Origin: Mangrovibacter yixingensis | GTDB taxonomy: Bacteria; Pseudomonadota; Gammaproteobacteria; Enterobacterales; Enterobacteriaceae | Length of the DNA: 64,000 nucleotides | Direction: 5' to 3' | Assembly (NCBI RefSeq): GCF_020523985.1 | Contig: NZ_JAIVKM010000001.1 | Span: 1,922,001 to 1,986,000 of the forward strand | Shown here: positions 26,401 to 33,444 of the stretch, one piece after another | Layout of the letters: the number at the start of each line of letters is the position of its first letter | How positions within the stretch are numbered: the first letter of the stretch is position 1 | Notes under the pieces: generated by a model | Databases searched by the model: none | What the model was told of the DNA's origin: nothing | Seen by the model: the letters and a program-made list of their open reading frames with translations, nothing else | Position numbers and translations under genes: made by a program

Positions 26401-28409
26401 AATGATGATTGGAGGTGTACAAACGAACTGATATAATACTCTTCGTTGTCCTTATCTGGCCGGAAACGCAGTGTGCCATAATTATACAGGCTGGAGCCCC
26501 CGGCAAGCGCCAGTCCCCTGATTCGTCCCATCTCGAAAGCCAGCTCACCGTGGTTATCCATCTGCGCACCATTACTCAGAGAGAACACAGATAAATAAGT
26601 ATCAAATGTATTCGCAACTGTTTTGTTGGCAGAGGTGAAATTGAAGGTAAAATCCTTATCCAGGATTAACCGGTTGCCTGCCCCATTTATATACACATAA
26701 TGCATGGTACGGTTATAGGGCGCAGCGCCATCATGCAGATAACTGGACTCCCCGCTCAGTGTCACCGTGTTGCCGGTGCCGGTTACCTGCAGGCCGTACT
26801 GATTATGCTGCCTTGAGGTCAACGAGGAGTCGGTACTTTCCGCCCGGTAGTCCACATTCAGGCCGCCGTTTATCAGAATATGGTTACCACTCCCCGACAC
26901 CTGCACCCCGGTCTGGGTGGTACTGCCATGGGGCTGGGTGCTGGCCAGGCCCTGGTAGCTAAGATTCACCGCACCGCTGATGGTCACCTGGTTGTTATCC
27001 CCCTGCACCGCCAGCCCTGTCTGGTCCGGCCGGGTGCCGGCCAGGGTCATGGCCACATCCGTCAGGTTCAGGTTACCGCTGACCACCAGCGTGCCGTTAT
27101 GCCCGGTGATTTTCACCCCGTCTGCCGCCTCACGCTTCTCACCGGCATCCACCGTAATGCTGCCGCCCAGGTTCACGTTAAAGCCGTCACCTTCCAGCGC
27201 CATCCCCAGGCCGTTGCCGGAAATATGCATGTCACCCTGGTTGCTGAAATGCGCGCCGGAGCCGGTCACCACCAGCCCGGTGCTGCCATCACCCTGCACG
27301 GTGATGTTGCCCTGGTTTTCCAGGGCGGCGTTGTTGCCATCCACCTGTACCCCGGTGGCCCCGCCGGTTACCCACAGGTCACCGCCCAGTTGCACATCGC
27401 TGTTGTCCCCGGTAATGGCAATCCCGGTAGAGCCTTCGCCGCTGACACTGGTTTCCCCGGTGTTGGTCACACTGGCGTTATCGCCGCTAATCTGAGTGCC
27501 GGTGCCGCCGCCGGTTACGTTGTTGTTACCGTTGTTACTGACAGTGGCACCGTTGCCGTTCACTTCCAGCCCCACCGAGCCTTCACCGCTGACACTGGTT
27601 TCCCCGGTGTTGGTAACGCTGGCGTTATCGCCGCTAATCTGGGTACCGGTGCCGCCACCGGCTACCGTGCTGTTGCCTTCGTTGCTCACGGTGGCGTTGT
27701 CGCCGTTCACGCTCACCCCGGTGCTGCCACCGCTCACATTATTGTTGCCGTTGTTGGTAACAGTGGCATCGTTGCCGTTCACTTCCAGCCCCACCGAGCC
27801 TTCACCACTGGCATTGATGTCGCCCTCATTGGTGGTGCTGGTGTTGTTGCCGTCCACCACTGTGCCTTTACCGCCTTCGGTGACGTCCGTGTTGCCTTCC
27901 AGGGTGTTGTCGGTGTTGTTGCCGGTGACCAGGTTGCCGATTTCCCCTTCCCCGGCGCTGGTGTTACCTTCCAGGGTATTTTCCTGGTTATCCCCGTCCA
28001 GCTGGTTGCCAATTTCCCATTTATCGTAGTCGCCTCCATCACCACCGTCACCGCCATCGTTACGGTCTCTGCCACCGCCACCATTGCCACTGCTGCCGCC
28101 CGCCGCAATGGCAATGGTCGCGGCCAGGGCGGCGGCACCGCCCCCGGCTAACAGGGTGGTCTGGTCGGTCATCCAGCCGGGCAGTTCACTCCCGGAAGCC
28201 TGTGCGGGGGTGTCTTCTTCGGGCAACTGGCACTGCTCCGGCAGGGCGGCCAGCTCTTCGCGGGTGAGCAGGCTCAGGTCTGCCGGGCATTCCACGGCAT
28301 CCGCCGGAACTGTGCCTGTAAGGGGTGGGGTTTGTGCCATCGCCTGGCCGTTCAGCGCCAGGGAAATGCACACTGAAAGTGCACTCAGTGTTGCGGTTTT
28401 GTTTTTCAT
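23424..28409 (-). CDS. BigA-like autotransporter adhesin (type Va secretion)
   Basis: A 1661-residue outer-membrane protein. A signal peptide (1-25, cleaved after QAMA) leads to an N-terminal region with two Cys (41, 60), a hydrophobic stretch (86-104, LLAGGGAAALAATIAIAAGG) and a Gly/Asp linker. A long right-handed beta-helix passenger begins with about a dozen near-identical ~24-residue Gly/Asn repeats (VNGNDATVTNNGNNNVSGG type). A beta-barrel translocator of about 280 residues ends in LNLTRYF. The layout resembles Salmonella BigA. The ATG at 28409 follows AAGGACAG; the frame is open for 55 more residues without a signal. Codon third positions are richer in GC than in neighbours. The promoter carries repeated TTGATCG/CGATCAA sites. 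Confidence 0.93.
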   Translation of the reverse strand: MKNKTATLSALSVCISLALNGQAMAQTPPLTGTVPADAVECPADLSLLTREELAALPEQCQLPEEDTPAQASGSELPGWMTDQTTLLAGGGAAALAATIAIAAGGSSGNGGGGRDRNDGGDGGDGGDYDKWEIGNQLDGDNQENTLEGNTSAGEGEIGNLVTGNNTDNTLEGNTDVTEGGKGTVVDGNNTSTTNEGDINASGEGSVGLEVNGNDATVTNNGNNNVSGGSTGVSVNGDNATVSNEGNSTVAGGGTGTQISGDNASVTNTGETSVSGEGSVGLEVNGNGATVSNNGNNNVTGGGTGTQISGDNASVTNTGETSVSGEGSTGIAITGDNSDVQLGGDLWVTGGATGVQVDGNNAALENQGNITVQGDGSTGLVVTGSGAHFSNQGDMHISGNGLGMALEGDGFNVNLGGSITVDAGEKREAADGVKITGHNGTLVVSGNLNLTDVAMTLAGTRPDQTGLAVQGDNNQVTISGAVNLSYQGLASTQPHGSTTQTGVQVSGSGNHILINGGLNVDYRAESTDSSLTSRQHNQYGLQVTGTGNTVTLSGESSYLHDGAAPYNRTMHYVYINGAGNRLILDKDFTFNFTSANKTVANTFDTYLSVFSLSNGAQMDNHGELAFEMGRIRGLALAGGSSLYNYGTLRFRPDKDNEEYYISSFVHLQSSLMHNMADSLLDIVSVLDSRSTNIYSEDGGYIGGRTGLYGVAVLNNSSFINDGTVQVSGQGAHGVAVGDNSLAVNNGLITLNSMSNGLDEDGNLLTETGLQLTAQNFRRGTAMLANGNNAQAVNAAGGEIRVHNAGMGMVANNGTALNQGTITLTVDNDSTDGLYAMAAIGSGVAINDTTGVININTDIGQAFYTSGNGQVFNFGTVNFYGSPINNGDPNWGASTSESDYVILTTPVLTAEGETGSWSGETRPWLLQQDTANYGDATFDSAQELHINSVLVNHEGATINARLSGMTNLSQFVNRGTVTGTEPGSAVIKNLTTWNEGLITNIGPAVSGEVNALWNSTRSAADVYLYNSGEMIATGGYSAISTSGGNATSNGGWIYNLEGGRIYGESPLAALVNLSRPYNFHNAGEVTVKGDGAVAIRTGTGGYTTRVVNDGVINVGTQAGREDGTNGEGLVGIQAPGAVNIVNNTANGVINVWADNSWAFEKTSSDSILFNNGSVVLHGTGGGIIKDSEDDGRGNGNDLSVPNPTNPPSISEPTVPTAPTENGASLVNNYVIGTNADGTAGKLGGNNLHIDSTVTISAGFTAGTAAKEVTFSNVFTGNSISGAENIGSQTVVWNAQGYNNADGNVDVTMTKNDYVAVISDQRVAGVAAALDNGYTSNSLYSSLNVSTSAELDRALKQVSGVQATGLNKEARILGQRFTRLAAESPVATDSGLSFNVVAKGDKRAEMANKVTYDMVAVGQRFDSGFGELEAHYGMARLSGSGGNAMSRAGDNGLTGGYSQFFGLGHHLSLGDGLGWHNSLRYDRHQLDSRRDIRFEGVRNSARSDVHIQQLALRSEGAKTLNLGDSLSVKPFAGVAVRHQMTGGMQERGAGDFNLSMSRYTETAVDAVTGLRLNWAGESGWGAHAHLEAGPNLAFSRQGRTASLAGASGQQFRVEDGKRGGGVNSQATAGTNYRQGNLDIGANAFHWREDGAQDKGFLLNLTRYF
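27200..27960 (-). repeat. Coding tandem repeats in the autotransporter passenger
   Basis: Units of about 24 codons repeat with high DNA identity; a two-unit block at about 27430-27576 is nearly copied at 27577-27723. They encode beta-helix coils of the type GTQISGDNASVTNTGETSVSG. High identity suggests recent expansion and likely length variation between strains. Confidence 0.8.
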
Positions 28410-28535
28410 CAAACTGTCCTTAATTTGTGGGCCGCGGGCCAAAAACCACAGCCGGGAATACCCCGGCGTCCAGGTTCTTGAATACGGCCGAAAAACACAA
28501 AAATTAAGGGGGCAGGAAAATGAGGCGGGAAAGCA

Positions 28536-28609
28536 ACGATCAATACTCAAAAATTGATCGCCATAAACAATCAATTGATATTAAGAAATTGATCGTCACA
28601 AACGATCAA
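28536..28609. promoter_or_regulatory. Cluster of TTGATCGT/ACGATCAA operator-like sites before the autotransporter
   Basis: Sites: ACGATCAA 28536, TTGATCGC 28554, ACAATCAA 28567 next to TTGATATT 28575 (central palindrome ATCAATTGAT), TTGATCGT 28589 and ACGATCAA 28602. The last two form a perfect inverted repeat around CACAA. Spacings of about 8-18 bp suggest cooperative binding by a dimeric regulator. It lies 130-200 bp upstream of the start codon. Confidence 0.6.
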
Positions 28610-28864
28610 GCCCTTAATAATAAAAAATAATCCCCTTTTATTTCATGGTGATATTAAAAAATACATTAACTCTTTACAAGAACAGATATAAGAAGTGCAG
28701 AGAGTGGCGAGACAAACAATAATAATAATTAAAAAATGCCAGAGAGCAGCCTGCCGGGTACCAGAGAAGATTAAAGCGGGTACAACCCTACCACCAACAG
28801 CCCAGTCGTTCCGCCAGCGGTAAGACATCTTCATAGCCACCCCTAATATCACTCTGTAGGAAAA
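28610..28864. other. Non-coding region between autotransporter promoter and AraC gene
   Basis: AT-rich DNA. A minus-strand frame (28643-28852) is not supported by a ribosome site or a recognisable protein. Confidence 0.3.
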
Positions 28865-29224
28865 TTATTCTTGTGAGTGATACTGGTGTTTTTTCCGCCA
28901 TGAACCCGGTGGCATATGGTATTTACGGGAAAACGTGCGGGTAAAAGACTGCTGGGAATCAAACCCATAACGGAATGAAACCTCCAGAATAGATTGCTCC
29001 GGGTCTTTTAAATCTTTTGCAGCGTACTCAAGTTTTTTGTCGCGAATATAGCTGGCAAGCGTCTGGCTTGTTTCCTGGTGAAACAGGCGCTGCAAATGCC
29101 AGCGAGAATACCCTGCCCGCCGGGCTACATCATCAATCTTTAATGGTTTTTCTATATTCTCATCAATCCAAGACATAATCAGATGAATAACATCATGTTG
29201 AAGCGCCATTATACCCGCCATCAT
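28865..29224 (-). CDS. MarA/SoxS/RamA-type AraC-family activator
   Basis: A compact 119-residue protein consisting only of the two HTH motifs of the MarA group: ARRAGYSRWHLQRLFHQETSQTLASYIRDKKL (first) and ILEVSFRYGFDSQQSFTRTFSRKYHMPPGSWRK (second). Members bind marbox sites as monomers and switch on efflux pumps and redox defences. No ligand domain is present, so activity is set by its amount. A start at residue 6 (MALQHD) is also possible. It lies next to the autotransporter promoter and may control it (inference). A paralogue is at 35583. Confidence 0.92.
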   Translation of the reverse strand: MMAGIMALQHDVIHLIMSWIDENIEKPLKIDDVARRAGYSRWHLQRLFHQETSQTLASYIRDKKLEYAAKDLKDPEQSILEVSFRYGFDSQQSFTRTFSRKYHMPPGSWRKKHQYHSQE

Positions 29225-29859
29225 TATTCAGGAAGTTAAAATGAAGCGCAGCCTGAGACCTTTCACCTGAATAACAGCAAAATGTACCCTTTAGGCTCAC
29301 TCCCTAATCAAAAAAACAATAAAGCACAAAAAGTAAAAAATAGTACCAATTGGAATATCTTAGCATAACGGTAAAAGTGGATTACCCCTTGCTAAAGCAA
29401 TAATGTTATGCATAAAACTCATCAATACGGTTATTAATCATTTACCTTACACGCCACAATTCGTTAAAGCCTGGTGACTTAACCCTGCCCCTTGCGGCAG
29501 GCAGCCAACAGAATATTTCTGTGTACCACAATGGAGAAATACAGGTTGTCAATCAGTGCGATTAAACGTTAATTACCACTTCTTTTATCTTTTTATGCTT
29601 TATGGTCAAAAAGCTGAACACAGGCATAGATTAAACAGGTGAAGAATAGAATGTAATTGGCAATATGTGGTGTGAAAAACCATTGTTCTCATTTACCTGG
29701 ATTGCAGGTAACAACTCAGCAGTAATTTACCGTTAAAAAGTATAAACAGGCTATTCGCAGTTGAACAACGCCCAATTCTGCGAAAACTTTGCCTGATTCT
29801 GCAAAAGTGCCAAAATCCACAAACCCAATAAGGCTGAAAGAGGCTACCGGGAATATGTG

Positions 29860-29927
29860 TGGTGAAGCGTTATGCGGTGAAGAGTTGTGTTGCGAAGAGT
29901 TGTGTTGTGAAGCTTTATGTTATGAAT
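29860..29927 (+). repeat. 15-bp tandem repeat, four and a half units
   Basis: TGGTGAAGCGTTATG, CGGTGAAGAGTTGTG, TTGCGAAGAGTTGTG, TTGTGAAGCTTTATG and a partial unit. In one frame the array reads as C-G/C-E-E/A-L pentapeptides after an ATG at 29855, with a stop after 24 residues. The array lies about 100 bp beyond the exuT-like stop. Confidence 0.75.
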
Positions 29928-29936
29928 AATGGGGCG

Positions 29937-29965
29937 TAAAACGCGCCGGGCTATTTACACCCGGC
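29937..29965 (-). terminator. Terminator of the ExuT-like gene
   Basis: GCCGGG (29945-29950) pairs with CCCGGC (29960-29965). On the minus strand it is followed by GCGTTTTAC. It lies 55 bases after the stop. Confidence 0.6.
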
Positions 29966-30019
29966 ACGCCCAAATACACGCAGGCTAAAACGCAACCACC
30001 TGCCTGTTTTGCTTAACGG

Positions 30020-31288
30020 TCAGAATGCTTCGTTGGCTTCCATTGCCGTTTTATTTTCACGCAACAGTGACCAAAGAATCACCGCACCAATAACGTCGAA
30101 AATAGACAGTACAGCAAACAATGGGCTGAAACCGAGCGTATCGGCCAGCGCGCCGACAACCAGGGCAAACAGCGTGCTGGCAGTCCATGCCGCCATCCCG
30201 GTGAAGCCATTTGCAGTTGCTACTTCGTTAGGGTCAAACATATCTGATGACAGTGTAATCAGCGCACCAGATAAAGACTGGTGAGCAAAACCCCCAACGC
30301 ACAGCAACCCAATCGCTACCATCGGGCTACCAAACAACCCCACCATACCCGGCAGAATCATCAATGCCGCGCCCAGGGTAACCACCAGTTTGCGGGACAC
30401 AATCAGGTTAACACCGAACATCCGCTGGAAAATACCCGGCATATAGCCACCGAGAATACAGCCCATATCGGCAAATAGCATGGGGATCCAGGCAAACATC
30501 GCAATGTCTTTTAAATCGAACCCATAGTTACGCACCATGAAGAGCGGGATCCACGCATTGAAAGTCCCCCAGGCTGGCTCAGCCAGGAAACGGGGTAACG
30601 CAATTGCCCAGAATTTACGCTGGCGCAGCAATACACCTACACGCACTTTCTGTTTCGGGCGTGGAGCAGGTTGCCCGGCAGTAATATAGTCCAGTTCCGT
30701 TTTGCTTAGCCGTTTTGTTTTTCCTGGGCGGTTATAGACCAGGAACCAGCCTATCGCCCAAACCACGCTCATACAGCCCACCAGAATAAACGCCAGCCGC
30801 CAGCTATGAATAAAAATAGCCCAGGCCACCAGGGGTGGTGCAATTAATGCCCCCATGGAAGAACCAACATTAAAGTAGCCCACTGCCACAGAGCGCTCTT
30901 TTTCCGGGAACCATTCGGTCACCGCTTTCAAGCCTGCCGGGATCATAGCGCTTTCAGCAAAGCCCCCCATCCCACGGGCAAACGCCAGACCTTTCCAGCC
31001 ACCCGCAAAAGATGCCCCAATACAAAAAAGCCCCCATAACAGGCCGAAAACTGCATAACCTGCCTTGGTGCCAAGGGTATCGAGTATAAAGCCGGAAATG
31101 GGTTGAGCTATGGTGTAACAAGCTGAAAAGAAAGCAACAATATAGGAATACTGCTGGGTTGTGATATGCAACTGGCTTTGTAACGTGGGTGCTGCTGAAG
31201 CAATGGTGTTACGAGTGAGATAACAGAGGATAGTGCCTAACGTCACTAACCCTACCATGAACCAGCGCATACGGCCTGGATTGCGCAT
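30020..31288 (-). CDS. exuT: Hexuronate transporter, ExuT-like (MFS, ACS family)
   Basis: A 422-residue twelve-helix inner-membrane symporter. Large blocks match E. coli ExuT, for example LVTLGTILCYLTRNTIASAAPTL, LDTLGTKAGYAVFGLLWGLFC and ALPRFLAEPAWGTFNAWIPL, together with FAHQSLSGALITLSSDMF. ExuT imports galacturonate and glucuronate with protons. AGGGGA lies seven bases before the ATG. No uxaCA genes are adjacent, so it stands as a single gene. With the GH28 enzyme, ABC system and porin in this window it fits uptake of pectin breakdown products. It may be a paralogue of the true exuT, so the symbol is provisional. Confidence 0.88.
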   Translation of the reverse strand: MRNPGRMRWFMVGLVTLGTILCYLTRNTIASAAPTLQSQLHITTQQYSYIVAFFSACYTIAQPISGFILDTLGTKAGYAVFGLLWGLFCIGASFAGGWKGLAFARGMGGFAESAMIPAGLKAVTEWFPEKERSVAVGYFNVGSSMGALIAPPLVAWAIFIHSWRLAFILVGCMSVVWAIGWFLVYNRPGKTKRLSKTELDYITAGQPAPRPKQKVRVGVLLRQRKFWAIALPRFLAEPAWGTFNAWIPLFMVRNYGFDLKDIAMFAWIPMLFADMGCILGGYMPGIFQRMFGVNLIVSRKLVVTLGAALMILPGMVGLFGSPMVAIGLLCVGGFAHQSLSGALITLSSDMFDPNEVATANGFTGMAAWTASTLFALVVGALADTLGFSPLFAVLSIFDVIGAVILWSLLRENKTAMEANEAF

Positions 31289-31430
31289 AATGAATCCCCT
31301 GGATTAAAAGAATAAAACCTGCCTGCGGGTAAAACAGCGCCAGACAGACTGATAACGCCAGAGGAGAAAAATTGTAGCCAAACCGAAGTGAGTAAAGAGA
31401 GGCTTTTTTATCGTTATTTGTAATTATAAA

Positions 31431-31551
31431 GTGAGATTTGTCTCACAAATTGAATGTAATAATGCGACAACATGAAACGTTGTTTTTGATTTATATCAAC
31501 AGCGGTTCTGTATCGCTGCATGGCAACTTCTTTAATGTGATCACCATCACA
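31431..31551. promoter_or_regulatory. Intergenic regulatory sites: consensus CRP box and a GTGAGA inverted repeat
   Basis: TGTGATCACCATCACA at 31536-31551 is a perfect TGTGA-N6-TCACA CRP site. GTGAGA-TTTG-TCTCAC at 31431-31446 is a second perfect inverted repeat, nearer the exuT-like start. The CRP site could serve either divergent gene. The rest of 31289-31723 is non-coding; an 83-codon plus-strand frame across it is not credible. Confidence 0.65.
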
Positions 31552-31723
31552 AATAAAGCCAAGTTAAGTGAAAGTTTGTTTCAGCAAGAAAACCAATCAA
31601 TGAACTGGCATCCCCGCAACCAGAAAAGAACACACATGAAAAAAAGCCCGTTTTGTTATAGCGCCAGGCCAGAGCTGGCTTTATGGTAAGAAAGGTCCGA
31701 CAACCAATAAAACAGGTAAAGCG

Positions 31724-32641
31724 ATGCGAATTCTTGTGGTAGGAGCCGGAGCAACTGGCGGGTATTTTGGCGCACGTATGGCACTGGCAGGCCGGGATGT
31801 TACTTTTTTAGTCCGTGAAAAACGCCAGGCACAATTACAGAAAACGGGGCTAATGCTGAAAAGCCCGTTTGGCGATGTCACACTGGAACCCAAGCTGGTT
31901 ACAGCCCAACAACTGACCGGGAGCTGGGATGTTATTTTGCTGACCGTCAAAAGTTTTGCTCTGGAACAGGCAATGTCAGATATTGCGCCAGCCGTGGGCA
32001 AAGACACGTTGATTATCCCCATTCTTAATGGCATGCGGCACATTGAAACGTTGCAAGCGCGTTTTGGCAAACATGCGGTAATTGGCGGCTTGTGTAAAAT
32101 CCATGCCACGTTGGGCGAACAAGGTGAAATTATCCAGCTATCGCGCTTGCATACCCTGTTTTATGGTGACTTGCAGGGCGACAACAGCGAACGCCTGCAG
32201 CAACTGGATAGCCAACTGAAAGATTGCGGGTTCGATACCGTGTTTTCTGAAGCGATTCAGAGTGATTTATGGGAAAAATGGCTGTTACTCAGCACACTGG
32301 GTGCCGTTACCTGCCTCGCCCGTGGCAATACTCAACAAATTGTTCATGCGCCTGGCGGGCGTGAATTTATTGAATCTGTGTTTAGCGAAGTGCTGTCTGT
32401 GCTTGATGCCTGTGGCTACCAACACCGGGAAAAAGTGATTACGGGAACCCGGGAATTTCTGACTAACCCAGATACCGCGCTGACATCTTCAATGTACCGT
32501 GATTTAACCCATGGCTTTTCTATTGAAGCAGAACAGATCATTGGTGACCTTGTGCGCCGCGCCGCACAACATGGTGTGGTTACGCCGTTGCTTAATGCCG
32601 TGAATGTAAATCTGAACGTTTACCTGCAAAACCGCGCATAA
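31724..32641 (+). CDS. Ketopantoate reductase (PanE/ApbA) family protein
   Basis: A 305-residue NADPH-dependent enzyme. The N-terminal GAGATGGYFGARMALAG is the dinucleotide-binding GxGxxG of the PanE family. VILLTVKSFALEQAM and the PILNGMRHIETLQARFG region follow, with the active-site Lys expected in the SDLWEKWLLLSTLGAVTCLARG helix. PanE reduces 2-dehydropantoate to pantoate for coenzyme A synthesis. Enterobacteria usually carry a canonical panE elsewhere, and this copy has no pantothenate neighbours, so it may act on a different 2-keto acid. AGG lies seven bases upstream of the ATG. Confidence 0.88.
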   Translation: MRILVVGAGATGGYFGARMALAGRDVTFLVREKRQAQLQKTGLMLKSPFGDVTLEPKLVTAQQLTGSWDVILLTVKSFALEQAMSDIAPAVGKDTLIIPILNGMRHIETLQARFGKHAVIGGLCKIHATLGEQGEIIQLSRLHTLFYGDLQGDNSERLQQLDSQLKDCGFDTVFSEAIQSDLWEKWLLLSTLGAVTCLARGNTQQIVHAPGGREFIESVFSEVLSVLDACGYQHREKVITGTREFLTNPDTALTSSMYRDLTHGFSIEAEQIIGDLVRRAAQHGVVTPLLNAVNVNLNVYLQNRA

Positions 32642-32666
32642 TCCCCCCATGACTCTACCGTTACCT

Positions 32667-32684
32667 CCTGACAAAATTGTCAGG
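32667..32684 (+). promoter_or_regulatory. CusR/HprR-type box upstream of the two-component operon
   Basis: CCTGACAA-AA-TTGTCAGG is a perfect inverted repeat containing TGACAA-N2-TTGTCA, the core recognised by CusR and HprR. It lies 68 bases before the regulator start and predicts autoregulation. Confidence 0.75.
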
Positions 32685-32751
32685 TTCACGTCAGCGAGGT
32701 GACGGTAAAACCAGGTTACAATAGCCTGTTTTAATTCCCCAGGTGAATGGC

Positions 32752-33444
32752 ATGCGTCTGCTTCTCGTTGAAGATGAGGAAAAAACCTCGTCGTATATTA
32801 GCCGGGCTCTGAGTGAGCTGAGTTTTTCTGTTGATATCGCTCGCGACGGCGTGGAAGGGCTGTACCTGGCATTGCAGTATGAATACGATGCCATCGTGCT
32901 CGATGTCATGCTGCCAGGCCAGGACGGTTACTCTGTGCTGGAAGGGTTGCGTGCCAGTAAACAAACCCCGGTACTGATGTTATCGGCCCGGAGTTCAGTA
33001 GACGAGCGGGTGCGCGGTTTGCGTTGCGGTGCTGACGATTACCTGCCAAAACCCTTTTCACTGATAGAACTGGTTGCCCGTATACAGGCGTTAATCCGCC
33101 GCCGTGGCAGTGATAACACCGATCCCACCCATATCAGCATTGATGATCTGCATATTGATCTTATCTCGCGCAAAGTGTCCCGCAGTAATGAGCGTATCGA
33201 TCTCACGGCAAAAGAATTTGCGCTGCTGAGCCTGCTGGCCCGCCACCAGGGCGAGATTCTGTCCAAACTGATGATTGCAGAACAGGTCTGGGATATGAAT
33301 TTCGACAGCGATGCCAATGTAGTGGAAGTCGCTATTAAGCGCCTGCGTAATAAAATTGATACCCCTTACACAGTAAAACTGCTGCACACCGTGCGTGGTA
33401 TGGGTTATGTACTGGAAAACCGAACTGCGGCAACCCCATCATGA
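32752..33444 (+). CDS. OmpR-family response regulator, heavy-metal/redox type (CusR/HprR-like)
   Basis: A 230-residue regulator. The receiver domain (1-115) has the acidic pair Glu7/Asp8, phospho-acceptor Asp51 (IVLDVMLPGQDGY) and Lys at LPKPFS. The C-terminal OmpR-type winged helix (about 130-222) includes DLTAKEFALLSLLARHQGEILSK-like residues and VHTVRGMGYVL. It belongs to the CusR/PcoR/HprR group that senses copper, silver or HOCl/H2O2 through a partner kinase. I take the ATG at 32752, with AGGTGA upstream, over the GTG nine bases earlier. It overlaps the kinase gene by four bases. Confidence 0.94.
   Translation: MRLLLVEDEEKTSSYISRALSELSFSVDIARDGVEGLYLALQYEYDAIVLDVMLPGQDGYSVLEGLRASKQTPVLMLSARSSVDERVRGLRCGADDYLPKPFSLIELVARIQALIRRRGSDNTDPTHISIDDLHIDLISRKVSRSNERIDLTAKEFALLSLLARHQGEILSKLMIAEQVWDMNFDSDANVVEVAIKRLRNKIDTPYTVKLLHTVRGMGYVLENRTAATPS

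Larger units (their letters stand above)
29225..30019. other. 795-bp gene-free region with tandem repeat and terminator
   Basis: No ORF with coding character. From left to right: AT-rich promoter DNA of the MarA-like gene, a GC-rich hairpin (CCTGCC/GGCAGG near 29485-29502), stretches rich in short direct repeats (ATTCTGC(G/A)AAA at about 29774-29804), then the 15-bp tandem array and a terminator. It is larger than is usual between Enterobacterales genes and could hide a small RNA, but I see no promoter/terminator pair that defines one. Confidence 0.4.

Noticed and set aside
27200..27960. Regularly spaced repeats considered as a CRISPR array
   Set aside because: Repeats and spacers are not separable; the whole stretch is in frame and encodes beta-helix coils of an adhesin. 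No cas genes are present.
26880..28151. Long plus-strand frame (423 codons) rich in Ala/Val/His
   Set aside because: It lies antisense to the autotransporter passenger. Its composition is the mirror of GC-rich Gly/Asn repeats, and it has no ribosome site or recognisable domain.
31438..31689. 83-codon plus-strand frame over the CRP site
   Set aside because: It crosses the regulatory region, has no domain and no convincing ribosome site. The PanE-like gene starts separately at 31724.
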